DNA of 64,000 nucleotides from UBA2336 sp964404445 (lineage in GTDB: Bacteria > Bacteroidota > Bacteroidia > Cytophagales > Cyclobacteriaceae): contig CAYOJW010000004.1 of assembly GCA_964404445.1 (NCBI GenBank), forward strand, positions 266,930 through 330,929, in the 5' to 3' direction. A model generated the notes under the pieces. It searched no databases. It was not told where the DNA came from and worked only from the letters and a program-made list of their open reading frames with translations. A program made the translations under genes and the position numbers. Below are positions 1 to 8,349 of this stretch, piece after piece. Positions within the stretch are counted from its first letter, which is position 1, and each line of letters begins with the position of its first letter.

Positions 1-4
1 ACAA

Positions 5-223
5 TTACTCCGGTTTACCATCCGGAACGTACTCTAATATATCGGCAGGCTGGCAATCTAATGCCTGGCAAATAGCCTCTAACGTAGAAAACCGGATGGC
101 CTTTGCTTTTCCTGTTTTCAGTATCGATAAGTTAGCCAACGTTAAGCCCACACGTGCGGCCAATTCTTTCGACTGCATTTTGCGTTTGGCTAACATTACA
201 TCGAGGTTTACAATTATCGGCAT
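5..223 (-). CDS. XRE-family HTH transcriptional regulator (YozG-like)
   Basis: A 72-aa protein that is almost entirely one Cro/C1-type helix-turn-helix domain; the segment KELAARVGLTLANLSILKTG (about residues 19-38) is the HTH core. It should bind DNA as a small repressor. Its start codon overlaps the stop of the upstream DUF2975 membrane-protein gene by one base, so the two are translationally coupled. Such XRE/DUF2975 pairs recur in Bacteroidota and Firmicutes. A perfect AT-rich palindrome upstream of the pair (900-928) is a candidate operator, which suggests autoregulation. The specific target is unknown. Confidence 0.88.
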   Translation of the reverse strand: MPIIVNLDVMLAKRKMQSKELAARVGLTLANLSILKTGKAKAIRFSTLEAICQALDCQPADILEYVPDGKPE

Positions 224-864
224 CAGATGGTCAATTCTTGTTCGCGTTGCATGGTTACTCCCCTGCGGTAAACCATCGCAATAATAATTACAACAATACC
301 AAACTTTACATAAGGGAACTGGCTAAATCCGTCATAACGATATGCATCGTTAGTAAGATATTCTACATACATGCCCAAGCATAAACTTCGGATAAACACA
401 TAGGCATCGTAAATGATCATGGCATAGCCAATCCAAAAAATACGTTTAACGTTTTTGTCGAGAAATGGACCCTTCATGGATATACTTGCCACAACACGGT
501 AAAGCAAAAAACATATACTAAAATAGAACACCATGTAGGGTACAGAAAACTCAAAACCACCGATGTTAAGAAAGCCTAACGGTAATGCTAATTGAGTGTA
601 CCAGGGAAGCATTACGGTTAAATCGCCCGTTTTAGATTGCTTAAAATGATAGGGTGTTTCAAACGTTATGTTAGCGGAGGTTGTATCAACACCTCTTAAC
701 CGAACATCCAACACCACTTCGGAGTCAGGTTTGGGTGCTGTAATACCTTCGTAAACCAATGCCGCAGTAAACACAGTCGTTACCAAACCGGTAGTAACCA
801 GGTTAAACATTAAAACAACACGCACAAGGTAAATGATACCCGGCTCGTACTTAGCTTTTTTCAT
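223..864 (-). CDS. DUF2975-type integral membrane protein
   Basis: A 213-aa protein with four predicted membrane segments: about residues 14-35, 95-125, 140-160 and 185-200, with an extracytoplasmic loop after the first. Family context (DUF2975 beside a YozG-like XRE regulator) supports the assignment; biochemical function is unknown in the family. It is the first gene of a two-gene operon, its stop overlapping the XRE start by one base. The AT-rich palindrome at 900-928 lies about 35 bp upstream of its ATG. It may be a membrane sensor for the co-transcribed regulator, which is inference. Confidence 0.82.
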   Translation of the reverse strand: MKKAKYEPGIIYLVRVVLMFNLVTTGLVTTVFTAALVYEGITAPKPDSEVVLDVRLRGVDTTSANITFETPYHFKQSKTGDLTVMLPWYTQLALPLGFLNIGGFEFSVPYMVFYFSICFLLYRVVASISMKGPFLDKNVKRIFWIGYAMIIYDAYVFIRSLCLGMYVEYLTNDAYRYDGFSQFPYVKFGIVVIIIAMVYRRGVTMQREQELTI

Positions 865-899
865 AGCGGTTAATCTATTGTGAATACACCAAAATTAGA

Positions 900-928
900 A
901 AATATTTATCGTTAAACAATAAATATTT
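900..928. promoter_or_regulatory. Perfect AT-rich inverted repeat, candidate operator of the XRE/DUF2975 operon
   Basis: AAATATTTAT (900-909) is repeated in inverted form as ATAAATATTT (919-928) with a 9-bp spacer. It lies in the only non-coding gap upstream of the XRE/DUF2975 pair, where an autorepressor would bind. There is no T-run arrangement typical of a terminator. Binding by the downstream XRE protein is inferred from position. Confidence 0.55.
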
Positions 929-989
929 ATTTTTATACGAAAAAAATGCTTTACGGAAACGGTTTTGCAGGATAGATCAGGTAAAAATC

Positions 990-1766
990 CTAATCCGCGT
1001 ACGAGTCAATAATATGCTGGCTGATTACTTTATAAATTTCGGCCAGTTCGGGTGAGTCTTTCAAAAACTCCATGTGGCTTTCTAATATCTCAAAATCGCC
1101 CCGTACGGCCGGGCCGGTTTGTGCTTTGTGTGGCCCGATTTCCAAACTCTTATTCAGTGTTTCGGCAATGAGAGGCTTCAGTAAATTAAAATCTATTCCG
1201 TAACGGTTCGCTATATCGTGCGAAAGCGTAAGCATGTGGTTGGTAAAATTCGAGGCAAACACTGCCGAAATGTGCAGGGCTTTGCGCTCTTCCGATGTAA
1301 TACGGTTTACTATTTTGCTGATGGCCTTGCCCATCTTCAGCAAAACTTTTTCAACGGCAGCATCTTCGCTTTCCACAAAGATGGGAACACCTTTAAAGTC
1401 GGTTTTTTTGGCTTTGCTAAAGGTTTGCAGCGGATAAAACACGCCCGTGTGTTCCGTACCGGCATCGTTCAATATACTCAACGGCCTGCTGCCCGATGTA
1501 TGCACCACGATAGCACCTTCGGGCACAATCAACTTTTGAATTACGTCTTCCATAACATCATCGCTTACCGCGACAATAAACAGGGTTGAGTTGCTGGCCG
1601 AGAAATCGAGCGAGATGTTTACGTGCGCTTCATACAAACGGCTAACCAACGCGGCCGCCTGTTTCGGATTTTTACTATATACTTCGCGCACCGGGTAGCC
1701 AACATTGTCGAGCGCAGGCGCAAGGTGCCACGCCAAATTGCCCGATCCGATAAAACTAATCAGCAT
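990..1766 (-). CDS. Rossmann-like and DUF2520 domain oxidoreductase-like protein
   Basis: A 258-aa protein beginning with a dinucleotide-binding fold (FIGSGNLAWHL, residues 5-15; GxGN turn), similar to F420-dependent NADP oxidoreductase and pyrroline-carboxylate reductase N-termini. A DUF2520 helical domain follows from about residue 125. It probably binds NAD(P); the substrate is not known for the family. Its 5' end overlaps the 3' end of the GxxExxY gene by about 11 bp, so both are in one minus-strand transcript. It is a common core gene in Bacteroidota. Confidence 0.85.
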   Translation of the reverse strand: MLISFIGSGNLAWHLAPALDNVGYPVREVYSKNPKQAAALVSRLYEAHVNISLDFSASNSTLFIVAVSDDVMEDVIQKLIVPEGAIVVHTSGSRPLSILNDAGTEHTGVFYPLQTFSKAKKTDFKGVPIFVESEDAAVEKVLLKMGKAISKIVNRITSEERKALHISAVFASNFTNHMLTLSHDIANRYGIDFNLLKPLIAETLNKSLEIGPHKAQTGPAVRGDFEILESHMEFLKDSPELAEIYKVISQHIIDSYAD

Positions 1767-2169
1767 CAGGATAGTCAGGATTTAAAGATTGACTTGATTT
1801 ATGGGATCGAAACACCCGCTTATATTCCATACTTGCTGCACCAAAATTGATCAACAGCCCTGTTTCAAAGTTATAAGCCGATAAATAGTTTTTTGCCTGC
1901 GCCAGATGAACATCTTCAAGTTTTATAACAGCCTTGATCTCCACAATAATTTTTTCTTCGACCACAAAATCAGCACGCCTTGTGCCTACCGGTTCTTCTT
2001 TATAAAATATTGGTTGTTCCACTTCACGTAAAAATGAAACTCCTGCACGACTTAACTCAATGGCAAGGCATCGTTGATAAATCACTTCCTGAAATCCATT
2101 ACCCAATGTTTTATGTACCTCCATGGCACAACCTATAATCTTATACGTTAATGGATCCTGGATAGACAT
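1756..2169 (-). CDS. GxxExxY family protein
   Basis: A 137-aa protein from the ATG at 2169; the frame is open further upstream, but family members start near MSIQDPLTYKIIG. It carries the defining pattern GNGFQEVIYQ (G-x-x-E-x-x-Y) and later EVEQPIFY and ADFVVEEKIIVEIKA, a PD-(D/E)xK-like nuclease core with an ExK motif. The family is scattered widely in Bacteroidota and Cyanobacteria and has no established role; a nuclease-like activity is inference. It lies between a cysteine desulfurase and the DUF2520 gene, all minus strand. Confidence 0.85.
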   Translation of the reverse strand: MSIQDPLTYKIIGCAMEVHKTLGNGFQEVIYQRCLAIELSRAGVSFLREVEQPIFYKEEPVGTRRADFVVEEKIIVEIKAVIKLEDVHLAQAKNYLSAYNFETGLLINFGAASMEYKRVFRSHKSSQSLNPDYPDAD

Positions 2170-2213
2170 TTTCAATTTTTTCCTGATAATCAAAAAATTC
2201 TGGCTATCCTGAT

Positions 2214-3353
2214 TTAGACGGTGACTTTGTACAACTCAGCAAGCTTGTTCACTACGGCATCAATCTCTTCAACTGTATTGTATTTGCTGAACGAGAACCG
2301 TACCGCACCACGTTTCGATCCGGGATATAAAGCGCCCAATACATGCGACCCCGTAGAGGCTCCGCTCGAACACGCACTTCCTCCCGAAGCCGAAATGCCT
2401 TGTAAATCTAAATTGAACAACAGCATTTCGTTTTCTTCCGATTCGGGTAACGAAACATTCAATACGGTATATAGGCTTTTATCGAGGTTGGCCGAATCGC
2501 CATGAAAAGCGACACCGGGAATTTCCTGTTTGAGCTTTTCGATCATGCGTGCCTTCAGTGCCGTGATGTGATGCTGGTGTTCATCCATTTCGCGGTAAGC
2601 GATTTCTAACGCTTTTGCCAGCCCGACAATACCATACGTGTTTTCGGTACCGCCCCGCATGTTGCGCTCTTGCGCCCCGCCATGAATAAACTGCCCGAGT
2701 TTGCGATCTTTACGGATGTACATAAACCCAACGCCTTTGGGGCCGTGAAATTTATGCGCTGCGGCCGTCATGCCGCACACGTGCAGTTCGCGCATATCGT
2801 GGGCGTAGTGCCCCATGGTTTGCACCGTATCGGAATGGAAGAAGGCATTGTACTGTTTAGCCAACTCGCCCACGGCTTTGATGTTTAATAAATTCCCGAT
2901 TTCGTTGTTGGCGTGCATTAATGAAATCAGTGCATTAGGGTATTGCTTTAACAGGTTTTCAAGATCGGCCAGGTCAACATGCCCTTGAGCGTCTAATTTA
3001 ACATGATGCAGTTCGACTAAGCCCTGCTTTTCTACTGTTTCCAGCGTATGCGTTACAGCATGGTGTTCGATGGGGGTTGAAATGGCGTGTTTAATACCAT
3101 ACGCTTTAATGCTGTTAACGATCAGCGTATTGTCGGCCTCGGTACCGCCCGAAGTAAAAATGATTTCGCCCGGGGTGCAGTGCAACAGTTCGGCAATCTT
3201 TTTCCGTGACGATTCAATGGCCGCACGCACTTTCCGGCCATGCGCATGCGTGGATGACGGGTTGCCGAAATCTTCCAGCATAAAAGGTTTCATGGCTTCA
3301 AACACTTCCGGGTCGAGCGGGGTGGTGGCGGCATTGTCGAGGTAAATTCTCAT
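2214..3353 (-). CDS. Cysteine desulfurase (NifS/IscS family)
   Basis: A 379-aa PLP enzyme that removes sulfur from L-cysteine for Fe-S cluster or thio-nucleoside synthesis. The ATG at 3353 (MRIYLDNAATTPLDP) matches the conserved NifS start; the seven upstream codons are not conserved-looking. Visible are the PLP-lysine segment AAAHKFHGPKG (near residue 200) and the catalytic-cysteine loop SGGSACSSG (near residue 325). The SACSSG loop resembles group I enzymes such as IscS. No iscU or iscA lies next to it. A TAnnTTTG -7 box lies just upstream (3372-3379). Confidence 0.95.
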   Translation of the reverse strand: MRIYLDNAATTPLDPEVFEAMKPFMLEDFGNPSSTHAHGRKVRAAIESSRKKIAELLHCTPGEIIFTSGGTEADNTLIVNSIKAYGIKHAISTPIEHHAVTHTLETVEKQGLVELHHVKLDAQGHVDLADLENLLKQYPNALISLMHANNEIGNLLNIKAVGELAKQYNAFFHSDTVQTMGHYAHDMRELHVCGMTAAAHKFHGPKGVGFMYIRKDRKLGQFIHGGAQERNMRGGTENTYGIVGLAKALEIAYREMDEHQHHITALKARMIEKLKQEIPGVAFHGDSANLDKSLYTVLNVSLPESEENEMLLFNLDLQGISASGGSACSSGASTGSHVLGALYPGSKRGAVRFSFSKYNTVEEIDAVVNKLAELYKVTV

Positions 3354-3371
3354 AAAACGGTATAATAGCCA

Positions 3372-3379
3372 CAAATTTA
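3372..3379 (-). promoter_or_regulatory. Bacteroidota-type -7 box upstream of cysteine desulfurase
   Basis: On the minus strand this reads TAAATTTG, matching the TAnnTTTG consensus of the Bacteroidota housekeeping sigma factor, 18 bp upstream of the ATG at 3353. No clear -33 TTTG is visible at the right distance, so the assignment is tentative. Confidence 0.35.
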
Positions 3380-3551
3380 AGGATTGATTTTATAACTGAT
3401 GTTACAGTTTGGTCTAAAATACAAATCCGTCTGCGGCAGGCAAAGGCACAAAGAAAAAGGCTGGTTTTTGGCAGTAAGCACTTAAAACCTTAATGTTTCA
3501 GCAGGACGCTGCGCAAACTCCCTCGAAGACAAAAAGTTATATACGCACCAA

Positions 3552-6173
3552 TCAATTATCAGAAAACTGCACGGCAATGTTGGTGGCAATGCCTATACGA
3601 AAACCATAATCAAGGTATTTGCCATCGCGGAACGCTACCGCGCCTTCTAACCTGAATACCCGCAGAATGCCATCGATCGAATAGCCTACTTCGGTATAGT
3701 TTTTAGCGGTTGGCGTAGCGAGGTAGTTCACAAACACGTTTTCGCGAATACCCAGCATACGCACTTCGTAAATAGAGGTTACCAAAAACCGTCTGAAATG
3801 GTAATGTGCGTTCACCGCTAAATACTTGTCGGCCGTGCTGTACCGGTAATAATGCAGCAAACGGTAACTGCCAGCCGGATCGCTGGTGCTGATGGGCGTA
3901 CGGTTACCCAGAAAATGTTTATAATCCATAAACGCCAAACTATCAGCATTTAAGAATGCCCCGGCACGCACGTTAAAATCAACACGGCCACGCACACCAT
4001 TATTAAACGAGTGCTTCGCGCCAACCTCTACCAAATCAAAATCAATATCGCTGCCAAAAATTTTAGGGAAGCCTTTACGATATAACAGCGTAAACGTTGG
4101 TGTGGAATTGCCGATTTCTGACTTGCGGCCATTACGGATGCGGTATTTTAACCACGGCCTGGCGGTTACCATAACATCACCGGTAAATACCTGGTGGCGG
4201 GCAAAACCGGTTGTATCAACCTCATAATTTACAGGAGCATTGGGTGTGTAATCGCTGATTTTTTTTCGGTCAACCAATTTCCAGTTGGTGTTGTTGGTTA
4301 ATGCCGTTCGCTGTGCCCAACTCCAGTTGGTTTCAATCATCCACTTATCGTTTAGTTTCCTGCGATACAATACATCTACATAATCGCGCTCGTAAAGTTT
4401 CAGGTAATTTTCTTCCAGCAACAATGTCATTAACGTATTCACTACCGGTAAAATCGGTTCATCGGCATTAAACTGTTGTACATAACGCCCACCCTCTACC
4501 TCGAAACGGTAGTGTTTGTTACGAAGGTTAACATTGAGGTTACCGGTAAGCTTATCGCGGGCAAACGAATACCGAAAGGCCGGCCTGATGTTGAGGCGTG
4601 TACGGTTGGTATCCTGAAGCTGGATGCCGTAATTTAAACGGTATAACAGGTAGAAGCCCTCTACGGTGTTAAACCACACCTGCGGAAGATGAATTTTAAA
4701 GTTCGAGTTTTTAGAAACCTTATAAGTGTCGCCCGTTAAAATATCCCACGGCTGAAATCCTTTTTTATTGTTCTTCTGCCGTTGAATGGTATCGCCACTT
4801 TCTTTTTTGCGCTCTTCAACCGCCAGACTGTCCATTTTTTTATAGCCTACCACCTCATCTTCCGACAACGGTACGGGGCGCGTGTTCACCCAGTACAACG
4901 AATCGCCTTTGTAAGCACTACTGTCAATTTTAAAATACGTTTCTGATATAACTTCGGGCTGTTTACTTTCTTTCAGTTCTTGTTTTTCCTGCTCTTTCAT
5001 GAACTGTTTAAGTTCTTTACGGGTGATTTCATTTCCGGAAGCCAGCCGTTGCTGTAAGTCCTGTTCGGCCTTGCTGTATTTTTTTTCGATTGCCTTTGCT
5101 TCCTGCTTATCGACTTTTTCATCGATCACCTCCATATCGGGCACAACCAGTTTAGGGTTAAGCTGGATTTTATACTTACTCATAGTAGCGAGATAGTCGT
5201 ATATAAATTCAAACCCGAAAAACTTCCCTTCGATTTTAAACTGGTTCGATACCGGAAGCCACGCCTTATCTTCAATGGGCGCATACACCTGTTTGATCGC
5301 GATTTTTACACCCAGCTTGGTTGTTTTAATATCGAGGCTGTGGATGCTCCACCAGTCTTCCACAATAAAAATGGTTCCTTCCACCACGTTATCGCCCCGT
5401 AAACGCGGTGTAACTTTTATTTCGCTCACCTGGTAATCGCGGTCGGTAAAGGTGCCGAGGTATTCAAATTTATAATACCCGAATGCCGATGGCGAAAGCG
5501 GTGAAACGGTTTCGGCAATGGTAGGCTCGTAAAAACTTCCGTTAATAAAAGCCGTGGGCGATGTATTGTTGTCTTTTCCATCGGTGCGGATGGAAATTAC
5601 TTTTTCTTCAAATTTATGCGGGCGCGTATATTTTATTTCGCTTACCGATTCCGACACAAAAGCCTGGCCTTTTTTAATGCCTTCTTTCTCGATCATTTTT
5701 TTTGCCAGCCACGGATAATCTACCAGCTTGCCTGTTCCTTTCATATATACCTCGGCCGAGTAGCCATCTAACTGTTGCGTGTGGTACTTGGCTTTGGCAA
5801 TGGCCTTGCGCATGATGGTGTAGGCCGGGTCTTCATTACTCGCATTAACGGTTACCGAACGCAATTCGGTTGTTTGTGTTTTCAGTGTGATGTTCAGTTC
5901 AACAAACTCACGGCCAACGGTAACTTCGTGCTGCTGGCTTTCGTGCCCCAGGTATTGAAACGTAAGGGTATAGGTGCCTTCGGGCAAACCGATTTCGTAA
6001 AATCCCTGCGCGTTCGAGGCTACACCCGTGCCGAGTTCTTTAATGAAAATGGTTGTAAACGCTAATGGCTCGCCCTCATCGCTTTTAATAACACCGCGTA
6101 CACCTCCGGCCAACGCTGTAAACGCCTGTAAGGATAGAAGAATGTATATGAGAAAACGAAACGTTGGAGCCAT
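3552..6173 (-). CDS. DUF5686 / carboxypeptidase-regulatory-like outer-membrane protein
   Basis: An 873-aa secreted protein with a signal peptide (first about 22 residues). A carboxypeptidase-regulatory-like beta-sandwich (about 24-110) is followed by a long DUF5686 region. The final third is rich in alternating aromatic/polar strands like an outer-membrane beta-barrel. A charged coiled-coil-like stretch occurs at about 355-405. DUF5686 proteins are abundant in Bacteroidota and are thought to be surface-associated; their function is not defined. It stands alone between the cysteine desulfurase and nadD. Confidence 0.88.
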   Translation of the reverse strand: MAPTFRFLIYILLSLQAFTALAGGVRGVIKSDEGEPLAFTTIFIKELGTGVASNAQGFYEIGLPEGTYTLTFQYLGHESQQHEVTVGREFVELNITLKTQTTELRSVTVNASNEDPAYTIMRKAIAKAKYHTQQLDGYSAEVYMKGTGKLVDYPWLAKKMIEKEGIKKGQAFVSESVSEIKYTRPHKFEEKVISIRTDGKDNNTSPTAFINGSFYEPTIAETVSPLSPSAFGYYKFEYLGTFTDRDYQVSEIKVTPRLRGDNVVEGTIFIVEDWWSIHSLDIKTTKLGVKIAIKQVYAPIEDKAWLPVSNQFKIEGKFFGFEFIYDYLATMSKYKIQLNPKLVVPDMEVIDEKVDKQEAKAIEKKYSKAEQDLQQRLASGNEITRKELKQFMKEQEKQELKESKQPEVISETYFKIDSSAYKGDSLYWVNTRPVPLSEDEVVGYKKMDSLAVEERKKESGDTIQRQKNNKKGFQPWDILTGDTYKVSKNSNFKIHLPQVWFNTVEGFYLLYRLNYGIQLQDTNRTRLNIRPAFRYSFARDKLTGNLNVNLRNKHYRFEVEGGRYVQQFNADEPILPVVNTLMTLLLEENYLKLYERDYVDVLYRRKLNDKWMIETNWSWAQRTALTNNTNWKLVDRKKISDYTPNAPVNYEVDTTGFARHQVFTGDVMVTARPWLKYRIRNGRKSEIGNSTPTFTLLYRKGFPKIFGSDIDFDLVEVGAKHSFNNGVRGRVDFNVRAGAFLNADSLAFMDYKHFLGNRTPISTSDPAGSYRLLHYYRYSTADKYLAVNAHYHFRRFLVTSIYEVRMLGIRENVFVNYLATPTAKNYTEVGYSIDGILRVFRLEGAVAFRDGKYLDYGFRIGIATNIAVQFSDN

Positions 6174-6233
6174 GCGCGCTGGATGATTGTTGATTGTTTG
6201 CTTCTCAGACGACCAAACCGGTAAAAATGTTGC

Positions 6234-6806
6234 TTACTGATAATGTTTTTTATCCCGAATGATCGCCTCGACCGCATCGGGAACAAGATAACGAACAGAC
6301 TGGTTGTTTCTGATACAGTTACGGATAAAAGTAGCCGAAATGTCCATCATAGGGGCGGGTACCATGCGCACGTTGGGGTGATTTTTAAGTTCCGATTCAG
6401 AAATATTTGGACGGGGATATACATACAGGCCGTAATCTTCTACAATGCGTTCGTGGTTTTTCCACTTGGGTAAACTCTGTAAATTATCTTCACCTATAAT
6501 TACTTTAAACTCCTTATCGGGATGTTTTTCGGAAAGGTGAACAAGCGTGTGAATGGTGTAGTTGGGTTTGGGCAAATGAAACTCTACATCCGAAACCTGT
6601 AATTTATAATGATCGTACACGGCCGCACGCACCATGTCGTAGCGGTCGAAATCGTGCAGCAAGCTTTTAGAGGGCTTTAACGGGTTATGCGGTGTAACCA
6701 CAAACCATACTTTGTCGAGGTCAGTGGTTTCGGCCATAATGTTGGCGATGATCAGGTGACCGATATGAATAGGATTAAACGAACCGAAAAACAGACCGAC
6801 TTTCAC
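6234..6806 (-). CDS. nadD: Nicotinate-nucleotide adenylyltransferase
   Basis: A 190-aa cytoplasmic enzyme that adenylates nicotinate mononucleotide to deamido-NAD. It shows the nucleotidyltransferase signature GSFNPIHIGHLIIAN (residues 8-22, HxGH) and a C-terminal ISATFIRNCIR segment (the ISxTxxR motif). Length is typical. The start overlaps the end of the PIN toxin gene by 4 bp (ATGA). In many Bacteroidota nadD directly follows gmk; here a toxin-antitoxin module lies between them. Confidence 0.96.
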   Translation of the reverse strand: MKVGLFFGSFNPIHIGHLIIANIMAETTDLDKVWFVVTPHNPLKPSKSLLHDFDRYDMVRAAVYDHYKLQVSDVEFHLPKPNYTIHTLVHLSEKHPDKEFKVIIGEDNLQSLPKWKNHERIVEDYGLYVYPRPNISESELKNHPNVRMVPAPMMDISATFIRNCIRNNQSVRYLVPDAVEAIIRDKKHYQ

Positions 6807-7222
6807 GATTCAAATTGTTTTAAAAATTCTTTTGGAGTGAGAACCGGAATATCCGATGTTTTAAAACCGGTTCTGTCGCGTGTAACAATGGCATCGATGT
6901 TGTTAACCTCCAGGGCAGCGTAATACTGCAATCCGTCTTCAAAATCTTTGAATTGCGACCTGATGTTTCGCTCAAAATGATTTCGTTTCAAATCAATAAC
7001 ATTCACCCAATGCAAAAGGTGTTCGGTTGTTACAACCGGGCTTCGTCCGTGGCCTTTCACAAGGTGAGCTATGTTCGCTAATGATAATGCAGAAACGTAA
7101 ATAGCAATCTTCTCTTTCTCACGAAGAAGAAATATGGCTTCTGATTCTGTTTTAAATGGATCTCTGTCAAGAACAAAATCAAGCACTACGTTCGTGTCTA
7201 AAAACACATGGTAATACATCAT
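6803..7222 (-). CDS. PIN-domain toxin of a type II toxin-antitoxin module
   Basis: A 139-aa PIN-fold ribonuclease-like protein. The first acidic residue is in FLDTNVVLD (D9), the middle one in FEDGLQYYAA, and the C-terminal one in AIVTRD, as in PIN_3/VapC toxins that cleave RNA with Mg2+. It overlaps the upstream antitoxin stop by 4 bp and the downstream nadD start by 4 bp. The module is therefore embedded in a housekeeping operon. Toxicity is inferred from family and context. Confidence 0.87.
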   Translation of the reverse strand: MMYYHVFLDTNVVLDFVLDRDPFKTESEAIFLLREKEKIAIYVSALSLANIAHLVKGHGRSPVVTTEHLLHWVNVIDLKRNHFERNIRSQFKDFEDGLQYYAALEVNNIDAIVTRDRTGFKTSDIPVLTPKEFLKQFES

Positions 7223-7467
7223 TTGTACTTTTCGATCAAGTGTTGGGTTAATGCTTCCTTGTAATCGAAATCAGCGGGTGCTTTACCCCCAATACCCTTT
7301 AACTCCATAATAGAACGTTTCTTTTGCGGAGGTTCAGTATGTTCTTCCGTAAGTTGTCGGAAATAGTCTTCCACAACTTTGGAAAGGCTCTTCCCTCTTT
7401 TTTCAGAATACCGTTTTGCCCGTTCAATAACCTTATCATCAAGGCTCAACGTTAATTTGGTAGTCAT
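7219..7467 (-). CDS. DUF6364-like antitoxin partner of the PIN toxin
   Basis: An 82-aa small basic/acidic protein. Its N-terminus (TTKLTLSLDDKVIERAKRYS) looks like a ribbon-helix-helix DNA-binding segment as in DUF6364 antitoxins. The C-terminal part should wrap the PIN toxin. It is the first gene of the TA pair and overlaps the toxin start by 4 bp. A perfect 10-bp inverted repeat touches its start codon on the upstream side, consistent with autorepression by the RHH domain. Confidence 0.8.
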   Translation of the reverse strand: MTTKLTLSLDDKVIERAKRYSEKRGKSLSKVVEDYFRQLTEEHTEPPQKKRSIMELKGIGGKAPADFDYKEALTQHLIEKYK

Positions 7468-7490
7468 ACGTATAGTATTTTACTATACGT
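7468..7490. promoter_or_regulatory. Perfect palindrome abutting the antitoxin start codon (TA operator candidate)
   Basis: ACGTATAGTA (7468-7477) and TACTATACGT (7481-7490) form a perfect inverted repeat with a 3-bp spacer, directly adjacent to the ATG ending at 7467. Ribbon-helix-helix antitoxins usually bind such palindromes at their own promoters. In RNA the same sequence would form a hairpin over the ribosome-binding region. Confidence 0.65.
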
Positions 7491-7525
7491 AAAACTACAT
7501 AATTCGTCAGGAAGTTTCAACCGGG

Positions 7526-8095
7526 TCAGGCTTTCTTAAACTCATCATAAAGCCGTTGGGCTTCGGCCAGCGATTTATCAAGGTGTTCGTTGACGAGCAC
7601 TACATCGAACTGATCCTGAAACGACATCTCGAACCGGGCTTTAAACAGCCTGCGCGAAAGGGCGTCTTCGGTTTCGGTACCCCGGCCGCGTAAACGTTGC
7701 TCTAATATTTCGAGCGAAGGCACTTTTACAAAAACAGCTAAGGCTTTATCGCCAAAATATTTTTTCAGTGCAAGACCACCCTTAACATCCACATCAAAAA
7801 TCACGTTCCGGCCATCGTTCCACACACGTTCGATCTCTGATTTTAACGTGCCGTAATAGCTACCGGCATATACTTCTTCCCACTCGATGAATTCATCGTG
7901 CAGGATTTTTTCTTTGAACTGTTCGGGTGTTAAAAAATGATAGTCTTTTCCGTCTTGCTCGTTACGCCCGCGCCTGTCGCGTGTTACAGCCGAAATAGAA
8001 AAACCCAAGTCGGCATTATGTTGAAGGAGGTGTTTTACAATAGTTGTTTTTCCGGAACCGGAAGGTGCGCAAAAAATGAGAGCCTTACCAGCCAT
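7526..8095 (-). CDS. gmk: Guanylate kinase
   Basis: A 189-aa enzyme phosphorylating GMP to GDP. P-loop FCAPSGSGKTTIV lies near the N-terminus; the GMP-binding segments SAVTRDRRGRNEQDG and EEVYAGSYYGTL follow. I chose the ATG at 8095 (MAGKALIF), which fits the normal gmk length and couples to the stop of the anti-sigma gene (TAATG overlap). The open frame extends about 43 codons further upstream but is not gmk-like. Co-transcription with an ECF sigma/anti-sigma pair is notable. Confidence 0.96.
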   Translation of the reverse strand: MAGKALIFCAPSGSGKTTIVKHLLQHNADLGFSISAVTRDRRGRNEQDGKDYHFLTPEQFKEKILHDEFIEWEEVYAGSYYGTLKSEIERVWNDGRNVIFDVDVKGGLALKKYFGDKALAVFVKVPSLEILEQRLRGRGTETEDALSRRLFKARFEMSFQDQFDVVLVNEHLDKSLAEAQRLYDEFKKA

Positions 8096-8346
8096 TACGA
8101 TGCTGCGTTTTGTTCGATCTTCGCTTTTATTTTCTGGATCAGATCCGGAGGTGCGCCCTGACCGCAACACCGCGATTTGATCAGCTCTTTGATAACCATT
8201 TCGAGGTTGTATTTCTGGTAGCACGGCATACAGCCATACATGTGCTCTTTAAATTCTTCCTGCTGTTCGGGGGTAGCATCGCCATCAATCATGGCCTGGA
8301 GCATTTCTATGCAGGTACGTTTACCGGAAGCGGACTGTTGACTCAT
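8095..8346 (-). CDS. Small zinc-binding anti-sigma factor
   Basis: An 83-aa soluble protein with an HxxxCxxC motif (H35, C39, C42) typical of zinc anti-sigma (ZAS) domains such as RsrA/ChrR, plus cysteines at 12, 60 and 61. There is no transmembrane segment. It lies 3 bp after the ECF sigma gene and overlaps gmk. It should hold the upstream sigma factor inactive, perhaps in response to thiol oxidation or metals; the signal is inferred from the family. Confidence 0.82.
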   Translation of the reverse strand: MSQQSASGKRTCIEMLQAMIDGDATPEQQEEFKEHMYGCMPCYQKYNLEMVIKELIKSRCCGQGAPPDLIQKIKAKIEQNAAS

Positions 8347-8349
8347 AAC

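Noticed and set aside
3374..3551. Gap between cysteine desulfurase and the DUF5686 gene searched for an RNA gene
   Set aside because: No stable hairpin with T-run or tRNA/riboswitch pattern seen; only a -7 box near 3375.
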